In this document: piece after piece, positions 25,025-34,483 of the stretch | Layout: every line of letters begins with the position of its first letter | Numbering within the stretch: position 1 is the first letter of the stretch | Source: Sphingobium sp. KCTC 72723 | Lineage (GTDB): Bacteria > Pseudomonadota > Alphaproteobacteria > Sphingomonadales > Sphingomonadaceae | Assembly (NCBI RefSeq): GCF_014280435.1 | Contig: NZ_CP060388.1 | Span: 2,546,501 to 2,610,500 of the forward strand | Length of the DNA stretch: 64,000 bases | Direction of reading: 5' to 3' | Translations under genes and position numbers: made by a program | The notes under the pieces: model-generated | The model's input: the letters and a program-made list of their open reading frames with translations, nothing else | What the model was told of the DNA's origin: nothing | The model's database searches: none

Positions 25025-26428
25025 TTATCCCAGCGCCGCGCGAATATCCGCCTGTTCGAGCAGTCCGTCGAGCGTTTTCCTGATCCGCGCGAATATCTCG
25101 TCCATCTCCGCGTCGGACGCGCACAAAGCAGGCGCAAGACCGATGATATTGTCGGCAAAGGCGCGATAGATGACGCCATTGGCATAGCCATCGTTGAACA
25201 ATCGGTCGGCAACCTTGAGCGCCGGGTCGAACCGCGCCTTGGTCCCCTTGTCCGCCACCAGTTCGATCGCGCCCAGCAATCCGCGCCCGCGCGTATCGCC
25301 CACCAGCGGATGGTCCGCAATCGTCGCCAGCCCCGCGTCGAAGCGCGCCGCGACCTTCTGCCCGTTCGCCAATATCCCGCCATCGGTATAGAGGCGCAAC
25401 ACTTCCAGCCCCACCGCCGCGCTCACCGGATGGCCCGAATAGGTCGCGCCATGGCCGATCACCACATCGGGGGACGCGCCATCGGCTATGCCCTGATAGA
25501 TTTTGTCCGACATCAGCAGCGCGCCCATCGGCACATAACCAGCGGTCAACCCCTTGGCGAGCGTCATCAGGTCCGGCGTCACGCCTTCGGCCTCGCACGC
25601 GAACAAAGGCCCGGTGCGGCCAAAGCCAGTGATGACTTCATCGGCGACCAGCAATATGTCCAGTTCGTCACACGCCTGCCGCATGGCCTTGAGCCAGTCG
25701 ACGGGCGGCACGATGACACCGCCCGAACCCTGGATCGGCTCGCAGAAGAAGGCAGCGACATTGTCCGCGCCCAGTTCGGCGACCTTGTCCTTCAATTGCT
25801 GCACCGACCGGGCGATGATCGCGGCATCGTCGCCTTCCAGATCGCTGCGATAGGGGTAGGGCGACGCGATATGATGCTGCCAGCGCAGCGGCAGGTCGAA
25901 CCCGCGATGAAAATTGGCCAGCGCCGTCAGCCCCGCGCCCGTGCTGCTCGACCCATGATAGCCGCGTTCAAGCGCGATGCACTGCTTCTTGGCAGGCTTG
26001 CCGATCGCATTGAAATAATGGGTGATATAGCGGATCGCCGAGTCCACCGCGTCCGACCCGCCCAGCGTGAAATAGACATGGTCCAGACCTTCCGGGCTGA
26101 GCGCCACCAGCCTTTCCGCCAGCCGGGCGGCCGGTTCGCTGCCAAAATGGAAATAGCCCGTGGCATAGGGCAGGCGGCGCATCTGCTCCGCTGCCGCCTC
26201 CACGATGCTGTCCTGCCCATAGCCCACATTGACGCACCACAGCCCGGCAAAGGCATCCAGCACTTCGCGCCCGTCCATGTCGGTCAGCCACATGCCCTTG
26301 CCGCTTTGCAACATGGTCGCGCCGCGCGCCTCATGCGCGCGAAAGGATGTGACGGAATGGATCAGGTGATCGCGGTCGATGTCCAGCAGGGATCGGTTGG
26401 ATTGGTGCATCGTCGGGTTGCTCGCCAT
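25025..26428 (-). CDS. Class III PLP aminotransferase (GABA/putrescine/beta-alanine type)
   Basis: A 467-residue omega-aminotransferase. Key sites: GSDAVDSAIR for the cofactor phosphate, ERGYHGSSSTGAGLTA, the Asp of LLVADEVITGFGRTG that holds the pyridine nitrogen, and the Schiff-base Lys in LAKGLTAGYVPMGA. Length and motifs fit enzymes moving the terminal amino group of GABA, beta-alanine or diamines to pyruvate or 2-oxoglutarate. The start at 26428 is the best of several; ATG 26410 is an alternative and neither has a strong ribosome site. Neighbouring succinate-semialdehyde dehydrogenase makes GABA a good candidate substrate. Confidence 0.9.
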   Translation of the reverse strand: MASNPTMHQSNRSLLDIDRDHLIHSVTSFRAHEARGATMLQSGKGMWLTDMDGREVLDAFAGLWCVNVGYGQDSIVEAAAEQMRRLPYATGYFHFGSEPAARLAERLVALSPEGLDHVYFTLGGSDAVDSAIRYITHYFNAIGKPAKKQCIALERGYHGSSSTGAGLTALANFHRGFDLPLRWQHHIASPYPYRSDLEGDDAAIIARSVQQLKDKVAELGADNVAAFFCEPIQGSGGVIVPPVDWLKAMRQACDELDILLVADEVITGFGRTGPLFACEAEGVTPDLMTLAKGLTAGYVPMGALLMSDKIYQGIADGASPDVVIGHGATYSGHPVSAAVGLEVLRLYTDGGILANGQKVAARFDAGLATIADHPLVGDTRGRGLLGAIELVADKGTKARFDPALKVADRLFNDGYANGVIYRAFADNIIGLAPALCASDAEMDEIFARIRKTLDGLLEQADIRAALG

Positions 26429-26515
26429 GGTGGTTATGGGGTTCAGCCTATCTATATGCCGCAAGGGCGAAAGCCCGATATGGGGCAAATGGCGACCATC
26501 GCTCCCCGTTATCGC

Positions 26516-26548
26516 GAACTGGCGCAGCAGATTATGCTGCGCCAGTTC
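26516..26548 (-). terminator. Perfect 14-bp hairpin between dehydrogenase and aminotransferase genes
   Basis: GAACTGGCGCAGCA, loop GATTA, TGCTGCGCCAGTTC: a perfect 14-bp stem eight bases after the dehydrogenase stop and about 90 bases before the aminotransferase start. There is no U-run, so partial termination, processing or mRNA protection are all possible. Confidence 0.6.
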
Positions 26549-26555
26549 CGATGGT

Positions 26556-27632
26556 TCATGCCAGCGCGTCGGCAATTGCCTTGCCGCATTGTTCGGTGGT
26601 CGCCTTGCCCTTCAGGTCGCCGGTGCGCAGGCCGGGTTCCGCCAGCACGGTTTCCACCGCGCGCATGATCGCGGCAGCGGCGTCCGCCTCGCCCAGATGC
26701 TCCAGCATCATCGCTGCCGACCAGATTTGCCCCACCGGATTGGCGACCCCCAAGCCCGCAATATCCGGCGCGGACCCATGGACCGGCTCGAACAGCGACG
26801 GGTGCGTGCCGTCCGGATTGATATTGCCCGACGGCGCAACCCCGATCGTGCCGGTGCAGGCCGGGCCAAGGTCCGACAATATGTCGCCGAACAGGTTGGA
26901 CGCCACCACCACGTCGAAACGATCCGGGTTCAGCACGAACTGCGCGGTCAGAATGTCGATATGATATTTGTCATGGGTGACGGTCGGATAGTTTTTGGCC
27001 ATCTCCACGACACGCTCGTCCCACCATGGCATGGTGATGGCGATCCCGTTGGACTTGGTCGCGGACGTGACATGCTTGCGATTCCGCGTCGCGGCCAGAT
27101 CGAACGCATAACGCAGCACTCGATCGGTGCCGTGCCGCGTCATCACCGTTTCCTGAATCACGATCTCCCGATCCGTGCCGGGGAACATCTTGCCCCCGAC
27201 CGAGCTATATTCCCCTTCGGTATTTTCGCGCACGACCCAGAAATCGATATCGCCCGGTTCACGCCCGACCAGCGGACATGGCACGCCCGGCATCAACCGG
27301 ACAGGGCGCAGATTGACATATTGATCATATTCGCGCCGGAACTGGAGCAGCGACCCCCACAGCGAAATATGGTCCGGCACCGTATCGGGCCAGCCCACCG
27401 CGCCAAAGAAGATCGCGTCCGGCTTGCCGATCCGCGCCTTCCAGTCGTCCGGCATCATCTGGCCATGTTTGGCATAATAGTCGCAGCAGGCGAAATCCTG
27501 CCATGTCTGGTCGATGGTGAATCCATAAAGGCTGGCCGCCCGCTCCAGCACGCGAATGCCTTCGGGCATGACTTCCTTGCCGATGCCGTCGCCGGGGATG
27601 ACGGAGATGGTGTAGTTGCGCGTGTTCGCCAT
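26556..27632 (-). CDS. Tartrate dehydrogenase / isopropylmalate dehydrogenase family protein
   Basis: A 358-residue NAD- and metal-dependent beta-decarboxylating dehydrogenase. The N-terminal YTISVIPGDGIGKEVMPEG, the substrate Arg/Tyr region YVNLRPVRLMPG, FWVVRENTEGEYSSVGG and the metal Asp region NLFGDILSDLGPACTGTIG match the tartrate dehydrogenase/decarboxylase branch (TtuC/YeaU) better than leucine biosynthesis. Start ATG 27632 has GGGAG upstream. It lies 28 bases after gabD in the same direction. Oxidation of a C4 hydroxyacid (malate or tartrate) is likely. Confidence 0.85.
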   Translation of the reverse strand: MANTRNYTISVIPGDGIGKEVMPEGIRVLERAASLYGFTIDQTWQDFACCDYYAKHGQMMPDDWKARIGKPDAIFFGAVGWPDTVPDHISLWGSLLQFRREYDQYVNLRPVRLMPGVPCPLVGREPGDIDFWVVRENTEGEYSSVGGKMFPGTDREIVIQETVMTRHGTDRVLRYAFDLAATRNRKHVTSATKSNGIAITMPWWDERVVEMAKNYPTVTHDKYHIDILTAQFVLNPDRFDVVVASNLFGDILSDLGPACTGTIGVAPSGNINPDGTHPSLFEPVHGSAPDIAGLGVANPVGQIWSAAMMLEHLGEADAAAAIMRAVETVLAEPGLRTGDLKGKATTEQCGKAIADALA

Positions 27633-27660
27633 AAAAACTCCCGAACGATTAAATGGGCGG

Positions 27661-29124
27661 TTACAGTTTCAACCCGGCGATATGGAACGCCTTGGTTTCC
27701 AGATATTCCTCGATCCCCGCATGAGCGCCTTCACGACCAAGGCCCGACATCTTCACCCCCCCGAACGGCGCACACTCCATCGCGATGGCCCCGCTGTTGA
27801 GTGCGACCATGCCCGCCTCCAGCCGCTCCGCCACGCGGAACGCGCGGTGCAGATTCTCGGTGTAGAAATAGCTGGCAAGGCCATAGCTGGTGCCGTTCGC
27901 CAATTCGATCGCCTCGTCCTCATGGGTGAAGCGGAACAGCGGCGCGACAGGCCCGAAAGTCTCTTCCTCCGCCAGCTGCATGTCGCGCGTCGCGCCGGTC
28001 AGGATGACGGGGCGCGCAAAACGCTCGCCTGTCGCCCCCTCCGGCGCCTGCGCGAACAGAGTCGCACCATGCGCCAGCGCATCGTCGATATGCGCCTTCA
28101 CCTTGTCGGCGGCCGCCGCGTTGATCAGCGGCCCGATCGTGCTGCCCGGCTGGTCCCCTGGCGCGACGTTCAGCGCCGACACGGCCCTCGCCAGTTTTTC
28201 GGCAAACTGATCATAGACGCTATCCTGCACCAATATGCGGTTGGCGCAGACGCAGGTCTGGCCCGCATTGCGGAATTTGCTGACCATCGTGCTGGCGACG
28301 GCCAGGTCGATGTCGGCGTCATCGAACACGATCAGCGGCGCATTGCCGCCCAGTTCGAAACTGACCCGCTTGATCGTGTCGGCGCATTGCCGCATCAACA
28401 GCGCGCCCACGCGCGTCGATCCGGTGAAGGATAATTTGCGCACCACCGGGCTGGCAGTCAGCGCGCCCCCGATCGCGGTCGGCATACCCGTGACGATGTT
28501 GAACACGCCAGCGGGAAAACCCGCTTCCTCGGCCAGCTTCGCCAGCGCCAGCGCGCTATAGGGGGTCAGGTCCGACGGCTTGACCACCACGGGGCAACCT
28601 GCCGCCAGCGCGGGCGCGCATTTGCGGGTGATCATCGCGGCGGGGAAATTCCACGGCGTGATGGCGGCGGACACACCGATCGGCTCCTTCATCACCAATA
28701 TGCGGCGATTGGCTTCGGGCGCGGGGATGATGCCGCCCTCGACCCGCCGGGCTTCCTCGGCAAACCATTTGATAAAGCTCGCCGCATAGCGAATTTCGCC
28801 CTCGGCTTCCGCTATCGGCTTGCCCTGCTCGGCGGTCATGATCCGGCCCAGATCCGCGACATTCTCCAGCACCAGCGCGTGCCACCGCTCCAGCACAGCG
28901 GCCCGATCCGCCGCCGTCCGGGCCTTCCATGCCGGGAAAGCCGCTTCGGCCGCATCGATCGCCGCTTGCGTATCAGCCTCCCCGCAATCCGGCACGGTGC
29001 CGATGATCGCGCCGGTCGCGGGATTATCCACCGAAACGCTCGCGCCGGATGCTGCGCCGACCCACGCGCCGCCAATATAGGCGCGCTCGATGAAAAGGGC
29101 GGGGTTGGAAAGGGAAAGGGTCAT
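27661..29124 (-). CDS. gabD: NAD(P)-dependent succinate-semialdehyde dehydrogenase
   Basis: A 487-residue aldehyde dehydrogenase. It has the Rossmann motif FTGSTRVGALLM, catalytic Glu in FELGGNAPLIVFDDADID, catalytic Cys in GQTCVCANRILVQD (the CxC pair is a hallmark of GabD) and PFGGVKMSGLGREG near the C-terminus. It oxidises succinate semialdehyde to succinate, feeding the TCA cycle. The ATG overlaps the GNAT stop by four bases (ATGA). It fits directly after an aminotransferase acting on GABA. Confidence 0.92.
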   Translation of the reverse strand: MTLSLSNPALFIERAYIGGAWVGAASGASVSVDNPATGAIIGTVPDCGEADTQAAIDAAEAAFPAWKARTAADRAAVLERWHALVLENVADLGRIMTAEQGKPIAEAEGEIRYAASFIKWFAEEARRVEGGIIPAPEANRRILVMKEPIGVSAAITPWNFPAAMITRKCAPALAAGCPVVVKPSDLTPYSALALAKLAEEAGFPAGVFNIVTGMPTAIGGALTASPVVRKLSFTGSTRVGALLMRQCADTIKRVSFELGGNAPLIVFDDADIDLAVASTMVSKFRNAGQTCVCANRILVQDSVYDQFAEKLARAVSALNVAPGDQPGSTIGPLINAAAADKVKAHIDDALAHGATLFAQAPEGATGERFARPVILTGATRDMQLAEEETFGPVAPLFRFTHEDEAIELANGTSYGLASYFYTENLHRAFRVAERLEAGMVALNSGAIAMECAPFGGVKMSGLGREGAHAGIEEYLETKAFHIAGLKL

Positions 29125-29978
29125 CCGAGCGCCTGTGTCGTGAGGGAAAATGTCGTGATCGCCGGGTCCGTCGGCGGTAAGGGACCGCGCACCATGCGCA
29201 CCACCCGACCGACGCAGGGCAGGCCCAGTTCGTCCAGCCAGCCGCACAGCCCGCTTTCCTCCGGCACGTCGAGTCGACAGAAAATGCCGCTGTTCGACCC
29301 CAACCAGTGCGAGATCAGCGCCTTTGCTCCGCCGCTATCGGGCGCGATCGTCGGCCCGACCACATAACCGCGCCCGAACCGGCGAAACAGGGCAAAGCCG
29401 ACCGGCTCATTGCCGCGCGTCAACACGACGCCCTGCGCACCTGGCACCAGCGCGTCGAGCAAAGCGTCGCGGTTCATGCCCGCCGCGCGCCGCGCCAGCG
29501 CGTGCAGCGTCGGCATATCCTTCGCCCCCAATGGCCGCACCCGTTCGTCGGGGATGAGTTCGGCGACCGGCACGGCAAAGGCAGCGCCCTGATGCTGAAA
29601 CACCGGGCCGATGCTTTCGAACCCCAGCTTGCGATAGAGCGGTGCGCCTTCGTCGGTGGCATTCAGCAATATGGTGCGATCGCCAAGGTCGGCCATCACC
29701 GCCTCCATCAACCGGCGGCCCAGCCCCACCCCCTGCGCGGCTGGCGAAACGATCACCATGCCCAGCGTCGCGGCGTCCAGCCCATAGGTCCATGCCATGG
29801 CCGTGCCGATCACGGCGCCATCGCGCTGCGCCACATAACCAAAACCAAGGCTGAGCAGCATGTCCCAATCCTCGATCCGGTGCGGCCATTTCTGCTCGCT
29901 GGAAAGCGCGTGGGCGGCGGGCAGATCGTCCACGGTCATGCGCCGCAGGTCCACCATCGCCTCTATGCCTGTCGCCAT
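29121..29978 (-). CDS. GNAT-family N-acetyltransferase with C-terminal second domain (YitH-like)
   Basis: A 285-residue protein. The N-terminal GNAT fold has acetyl-CoA motif A (GMVIVSPAAQGVGLGRRLME) and motif B (LNATDEGAPLYRKLGFESIG). The C-terminal half (from about residue 150, with ALFRRFGRGYVVGPTIAPDS) is a second GNAT-like domain as in YitH/HolE-type proteins. The ATG at 29978 has GGGAG about nine bases upstream. It leads the operon with gabD, so its acceptor is probably an amine or amino acid of this pathway. N-acylation of the substrate or detoxification are both possible. Confidence 0.85.
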   Translation of the reverse strand: MATGIEAMVDLRRMTVDDLPAAHALSSEQKWPHRIEDWDMLLSLGFGYVAQRDGAVIGTAMAWTYGLDAATLGMVIVSPAAQGVGLGRRLMEAVMADLGDRTILLNATDEGAPLYRKLGFESIGPVFQHQGAAFAVPVAELIPDERVRPLGAKDMPTLHALARRAAGMNRDALLDALVPGAQGVVLTRGNEPVGFALFRRFGRGYVVGPTIAPDSGGAKALISHWLGSNSGIFCRLDVPEESGLCGWLDELGLPCVGRVVRMVRGPLPPTDPAITTFSLTTQALG

Positions 29979-30195
29979 GCGTCTTGCTCCCTGGGCGGTA
30001 AAGGATTGCCCGCCTGCCTTGATCGGAATCGTCACCATTGAAACTCGCTACGACCTTAAAAGGCCCGGCAAAGCATTGGCTGCTGCCTTCGCGCCGATTT
30101 TGGAAGATTATCGCGCAGATTTTCCCGCGCAATTGCAACACATGCCGCGCGCGATCCATATTGTGCCGGAATAACGGCATTTCAGGAGACGCACC

Positions 30196-31668
30196 GTGGA
30201 CAGTTTCAACCCCGATCATATTGCCATGCCCGTGGGCAGCAATTTCATCGGCGGGCGGCGCGTCATCGGGCAGGGCGCCGCTATCCCCGTGCGGCGGCCA
30301 TCGGATGGCCGGGTCTATGCCGATCTCGACAGCGTGGACGAAGCGCAACTGGGGCAAGCGGTCGAGGACGCGCAGCGCGCCTACAAGACCAGCGGCTGGG
30401 CGCAGACCGACCCGCGCGGGCGGATGCGCGTGCTGCGCCGTTGGGCCGACCTCATCGAAGCAGACATGGAAGTGCTGGCCCCGCTCGAAGCGCTGGGTTC
30501 CACCCGCATGATCCACGAAATCCGCGCCTGGGATGTGACCTATACTGCCGAAACTATACGCTTCTTCGCCGAATGGGCGGACAAGATCGGCGGCGAAGTC
30601 GCGGCAACTACGCCCGACAAGCTGGGCCTGACCATCCACGAACCCTATGGCGTGGTCGCGGCGATCGCGCCGTGGAACCTGCCGCTGGTGATGGCCGCGT
30701 GGAAAATCGCGCCTGCCATCGCGGCGGGCAACAGCATCGTCCTCAAACCCTCGGAAATGACGCCGTTCAGCATCGTGCGGCTTGCCGAACTGGCGATCGA
30801 GGCCGGGTTGCCCGCTGGCATTTTCAACATCGTGCAGGGCGACGGGCGCAGCGTCGGCGATCCGCTGGTGCGCTGTCCGCAGGTGGCCAAGGTCACCTTC
30901 ACCGGATCGACCGCCACCGGCGCGGCGATCATGACTGCCTGCGCCCAGACCGGGCCAAAGCCGGTGACGCTGGAATTGGGCGGCAAAAGCCCACAGATCA
31001 TCTTCGCCGACGCAGGGCTGGACAAGGCATCGGCCATCGTCGGCCGCGCCATTACGCTCAACGCCGGGCAAGTCTGCGTCGCGGGATCGCGCCTGCTGGT
31101 GCAGGAAAGTGTCGCCGATCAGGTGATCGACCGCATCGTCACAGCCTTCGCCGCGCACAGGGCCGGGCCGACCTGGGCCAGTGACAGCACGATCGGCCCG
31201 ATCATTTCGGAAGGCCAACTCGATCGCATCGACGGCATCGTCCAGCGCGCTGTGGCCGAGGGCGCGCATGTGCTGACCGGCGGCACTCGCGCCACCGCGC
31301 CGCAGGACGGCAGCTATTTCCTGCCCACTTTGTTGCAAAATGCTGCGCAGCATAGCGAAGCGGTCCAGGGTGAGATTTTCGGGCCCGTCCTGACCGTTCA
31401 GACCTTCGCCGACGAAGCCGAAGCCTATGCGCTGGCCAATGACAGCGCCTATGGGCTGGCGGCGGGCGTCCATACCAGCGACCTCACCCGCGCTCTGCGC
31501 GCCACCCGCGCGCTGGAGGCCGGGACGATCTGGGTCAACCGCTATGGCCGCTCCAACGACTTCATCCTGCCGACGGGCGGCTTCAAGCAATCGGGTATCG
31601 GCAAGGATCTGGGCCGCGAAGCCTATCTCGCCAACCTCAAGACCAAAGTGGCACTGATCGAATTCTGA
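30196..31668 (+). CDS. NAD-dependent aldehyde dehydrogenase
   Basis: A 490-residue ALDH. Motifs: APWNLPLVMAAWKIAPAIAA, KPSEMTPFS, the cofactor loop FTGSTATGAAIM, catalytic Glu in LELGGKSPQIIF, catalytic Cys in NAGQVCVAGSRLL, and GGFKQSGIGKDLGREA at the end. The profile is of the aminoaldehyde/betaine-aldehyde type. The start is GTG 30196 with CAGGAGAC upstream. It is divergent from the GNAT-gabD operon across 217 bases and faces the oxidase operon with only nine bases between stops. It could oxidise the aldehyde made by the PuuB-like or HcnABC-like oxidase. Confidence 0.92.
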   Translation: MDSFNPDHIAMPVGSNFIGGRRVIGQGAAIPVRRPSDGRVYADLDSVDEAQLGQAVEDAQRAYKTSGWAQTDPRGRMRVLRRWADLIEADMEVLAPLEALGSTRMIHEIRAWDVTYTAETIRFFAEWADKIGGEVAATTPDKLGLTIHEPYGVVAAIAPWNLPLVMAAWKIAPAIAAGNSIVLKPSEMTPFSIVRLAELAIEAGLPAGIFNIVQGDGRSVGDPLVRCPQVAKVTFTGSTATGAAIMTACAQTGPKPVTLELGGKSPQIIFADAGLDKASAIVGRAITLNAGQVCVAGSRLLVQESVADQVIDRIVTAFAAHRAGPTWASDSTIGPIISEGQLDRIDGIVQRAVAEGAHVLTGGTRATAPQDGSYFLPTLLQNAAQHSEAVQGEIFGPVLTVQTFADEAEAYALANDSAYGLAAGVHTSDLTRALRATRALEAGTIWVNRYGRSNDFILPTGGFKQSGIGKDLGREAYLANLKTKVALIEF

Positions 31669-31677
31669 TCTGCTGCT

Positions 31678-32826
31678 TCAATTCCCCGCAGCGAACCGTG
31701 CAATGCGATACGGCTCGGTCGGAATATCGGTTCCGCCCTTCGCGATGATCTCGGCCATCGTTTCGCCCACGCCCGGCCCGATCTGAAAGCCGGAACCGGA
31801 AAAGCCAAACGCATAATATAGCCCGCTGGTCGTCGCGCTTGGTCCCATCACGGGCTGGCTGTCGGGCATATAGCCCTCGATCCCCGACCACACCCGGATG
31901 ATGTTCAGCTTCCCCAGCGACGGCGCGAGCCGCCGTATCTGCTTCAACTGGCTCAGCGTATTTTGCGGCTCGACATAGGCGCGATACTGGTCGGGAAAGG
32001 ATGGTCCCCGCGTGCTGCCGCCCAGCACGATATTGCCGCGCGCCACTTGCCGGAAATAGACGGTTTCCTCCTCGACCGGCGTCATTACGCCCACCGCTGG
32101 CAAAATCCCGTAAGGCACTGGCTCGGTCACGCTCATGTTCGGACCGCGCGGCGTGATCGGTACCGGTTCGCCAAATTGCGACGACAACGCATTGCCCCAT
32201 GCCCCTGCCGTCACGAGCAGGACCGGCGCGCGGAACGTCCGCCCGTCCGCTGCGGTCACGATAAAATCCTCGCCCACCTTCTGCGCATCGACGATCTTGC
32301 AATGCTCATGGATCACCGCGCCCAGCCGCGCCGCCGCCCGCGCAAAGGCAGGTGCGGCCAGCCGTGGATTGGCATGGCCATCGGTCGCCGAATAGGAACC
32401 GGCCAGCACGTCCGGCCCAAAGAACGGGAATTTGTCGCGCAACGCATTGCCGCTCAGCAATTCCAGTTCCAGCCCTTCCGCGCGCGCATTCGCCGCATAT
32501 TCCTCCATCGACCCTACCAGTTCGGGCCGCTCGCGGTAACAGACGCGGATATGCCCGGACTGGAGATATTCGACGTCCGCGCCCAGCAGTTCGCGCGACT
32601 GCCGCCAGATGGCGATGGCCCGGTTGGCCAGCGGCAACTGGTGCATGGGCCGCCCCTGCCGCCGCACATTGCCGAAATTGGTGCCGCTCGCCTGCCGCCC
32701 GATCAGGTCGGTTTCCAGCAGCATGACTGACAGACCATGGCCGCGCAGAAACAACGCCGCCGATGATCCCATCAGCCCGCCGCCCACGATGATGACGTCG
32801 CTGGCCGCGCTCATTGCCGCGCTCAT
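31678..32826 (-). CDS. FAD oxidoreductase, beta-type subunit of HcnC/opine-oxidase-like enzyme
   Basis: A 382-residue D-amino acid oxidase-fold flavoprotein. The FAD site DVIIVGGGLMGSSAALFLRG is at the N-terminus; RQASGTNFGNVRRQGR, GGSTRGPSF and the C-terminal YYAFGFSGSGFQIGPGVGE match the HcnC / opine oxidase subunit B group. Such subunits oxidise the C-N bond of glycine, opines or hydroxyproline. The start at 32826 overlaps the partner gene stop by ATGA; ATG 32814 is an alternative. It is the last gene of the nine-gene block and joins the two upstream subunits in one complex. Confidence 0.88.
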   Translation of the reverse strand: MSAAMSAASDVIIVGGGLMGSSAALFLRGHGLSVMLLETDLIGRQASGTNFGNVRRQGRPMHQLPLANRAIAIWRQSRELLGADVEYLQSGHIRVCYRERPELVGSMEEYAANARAEGLELELLSGNALRDKFPFFGPDVLAGSYSATDGHANPRLAAPAFARAAARLGAVIHEHCKIVDAQKVGEDFIVTAADGRTFRAPVLLVTAGAWGNALSSQFGEPVPITPRGPNMSVTEPVPYGILPAVGVMTPVEEETVYFRQVARGNIVLGGSTRGPSFPDQYRAYVEPQNTLSQLKQIRRLAPSLGKLNIIRVWSGIEGYMPDSQPVMGPSATTSGLYYAFGFSGSGFQIGPGVGETMAEIIAKGGTDIPTEPYRIARFAAGN

Positions 32827-34196
32827 TGATCATCTCCGATTGCGCTGGTCAGCGGCTTGACCGGTGCCTGGCCGCGCAACCGCCCGACCTGTTCGACCGG
32901 CACGTCCGCTTCCGCCGCGATCAGCTCCGCCGCCGCCAGCCCGCAATAACGCCCCTGGCATCGCCCCATGCCGACCCGGCTGAACGCCTTGGCCCGGTTC
33001 GCTTCCTGCGCGCCCGTTTCCCGCATTACGCCACGCAGATCGCCTGCCGTCACCCCTTCGCACCGGCACAGCACCGCGTCGTCGGGCAGCGCTGCCGCCT
33101 GCTCCACAGGCCATGGGAAAGCCGTGGCCAGCCCCCGCGCGAACTTCGCATAAGTGCCGACATCGCCGCGCAGCGACGCCATTTCGCCCGTGTCCACCGG
33201 CAGCCCCAGATCGGCCAGCGCCGCCAGCGCCCCCAGTCGTCCGCTCGCCTCCGCCGACCGCGCGCCCAATATCTTCGCGCCATCGCCCGCCAGATAGACG
33301 CCTGCCACGCTCGATCGCCCGTCGCCGTCCCGCTCCGGCAGCCATTGTCGGGTGCCGGGATCGAAGGCGAAGGCGCAGCGCGCCAGATCGGCCAGTTGCG
33401 TTTCAGGCCGCAAATGATGCCCCATCGCCACCGCGTCGCAGGCGATGTCCTGCTCGGCTCCCGCCCCCGTGCGAAACCGGATGCCGTTCACGCCATCGCC
33501 AGCATTACCGTTTATTTCCAAAGGCGTGATGCCATTATGCACCGCCACGCCCGCACGCTTCAACTTCATGGTCAGCGCCACGCCATTCCACAACACGGAC
33601 GGCACTGCCAGCAGATCCGGCAGCGCCCGGATCCGCGCGCTATAGGGGGCCGTATCCAGCACCGCGATGACGTTCGCCCCCGCCTCGACATATTGGCTGG
33701 CGACCAGATAGAGCAGCGGTCCTGAACCCATGAACACGACTTTGTGTCCGATCGAAACGGCCTGCGATTTCAACGCCACCTGCGCCCCGCCCAGGCTATA
33801 GGCACCGGCAAACTGCCATCCCTTGACCGGCATCAGCCTGTCGGTCGCCCCGGTGCAAAGCAGCAGCGCATCGAACGGCAAAGCGTCCTGCACTGTCTCT
33901 CTCGCTGTCCACACACGCCCGCCCGCGATGTTCCAAACCAATGTTTCGGCACGATAATCGACGCGATCCTTCACCCCGTCGAACGTCGCGTGCAACGCCT
34001 GCGCCCGCGCCGCTTCGCTGCCGTAAAGCTTGGCATAAGGCCGAGTGAAATTGTCCGGCTGGCGGCGATAAATCTGCCCGCCGTCGCGCCGCCCCTCGTC
34101 CAGCACAATGGGGCGCACCCCCGCCTGCACGCACGCTTCCGCCGCGCGCGTTCCCGCTGGCCCGGCGCCGACGATAATTATACGTGGTTCGACCAT
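32823..34196 (-). CDS. FAD/NAD(P)-binding subunit with BFD-like 2Fe-2S domain (HcnB/OoxA-like)
   Basis: A 457-residue flavoprotein. The N-terminal FAD motif IIIVGAGPAGTRAAEACVQA, a second dinucleotide site (VVFMGSGPLLYLVASQYVEA) and a C-terminal [2Fe-2S] BFD-like domain with Cys pairs CRCE and CQGRYC. This is the layout of HcnB / octopine-nopaline oxidase subunit A. It overlaps the ferredoxin-like gene by 19 bases and the beta-type subunit by four, so the three are translated together. It passes electrons from the amine-oxidising subunit, probably through the iron-sulfur centres to the membrane. Confidence 0.9.
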   Translation of the reverse strand: MVEPRIIIVGAGPAGTRAAEACVQAGVRPIVLDEGRRDGGQIYRRQPDNFTRPYAKLYGSEAARAQALHATFDGVKDRVDYRAETLVWNIAGGRVWTARETVQDALPFDALLLCTGATDRLMPVKGWQFAGAYSLGGAQVALKSQAVSIGHKVVFMGSGPLLYLVASQYVEAGANVIAVLDTAPYSARIRALPDLLAVPSVLWNGVALTMKLKRAGVAVHNGITPLEINGNAGDGVNGIRFRTGAGAEQDIACDAVAMGHHLRPETQLADLARCAFAFDPGTRQWLPERDGDGRSSVAGVYLAGDGAKILGARSAEASGRLGALAALADLGLPVDTGEMASLRGDVGTYAKFARGLATAFPWPVEQAAALPDDAVLCRCEGVTAGDLRGVMRETGAQEANRAKAFSRVGMGRCQGRYCGLAAAELIAAEADVPVEQVGRLRGQAPVKPLTSAIGDDQ

Positions 34197-34483
34197 GATG
34201 CCCCCGGCTGGCTGGTGAGGATGCGTTGGCCCGCCGCGGCGAGTGTCGAACAGGCGCGCAGCCGATCGCCGCTTTCCGTCCACACCCAGCAATCCTGACA
34301 CGCACCCATCAGGCAGAAACCGGCGCGCTTCTCCGGCCCGAACTCCGACTGGCGCAACGCGCTACCCTGGCTCAGCAGCGCGACCATCAGCGTGTCACCC
34401 GCCATCGCTTCGATCGGCGCGCCATCGACATGCAGGGTCAGGGATGGGCGATCATTCTCGCCCAGACGAACGAAGCGGCTCAT
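34178..34483 (-). CDS. 2Fe-2S ferredoxin-like subunit (HcnA-like)
   Basis: A 101-residue protein with a beta-grasp ferredoxin fold and Cys57, Cys62, Cys65 and Cys78 in the C-x4-C-x2-C-x12-C pattern (GFCLMGACQDCWV, RACST). It matches the small subunit of HcnABC-type and sarcosine/opine oxidases. The ATG overlaps the ABC ATPase stop by four bases, and its 3' end overlaps the next subunit by 19. The tight packing implies a fixed subunit ratio. Confidence 0.9.
   Translation of the reverse strand: MSRFVRLGENDRPSLTLHVDGAPIEAMAGDTLMVALLSQGSALRQSEFGPEKRAGFCLMGACQDCWVWTESGDRLRACSTLAAAGQRILTSQPGASWSNHV

Noticed and set aside
25310..26668. A 452-codon open frame on the plus strand
   Set aside because: It is antisense to the aminotransferase gene, rich in Arg/Gln/His without domain motifs, and caused by the GC-rich codon bias of the real gene. 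Similar long antisense frames at 29407-31590, 43021-45024 and 51044-52957 were dropped for the same reason.
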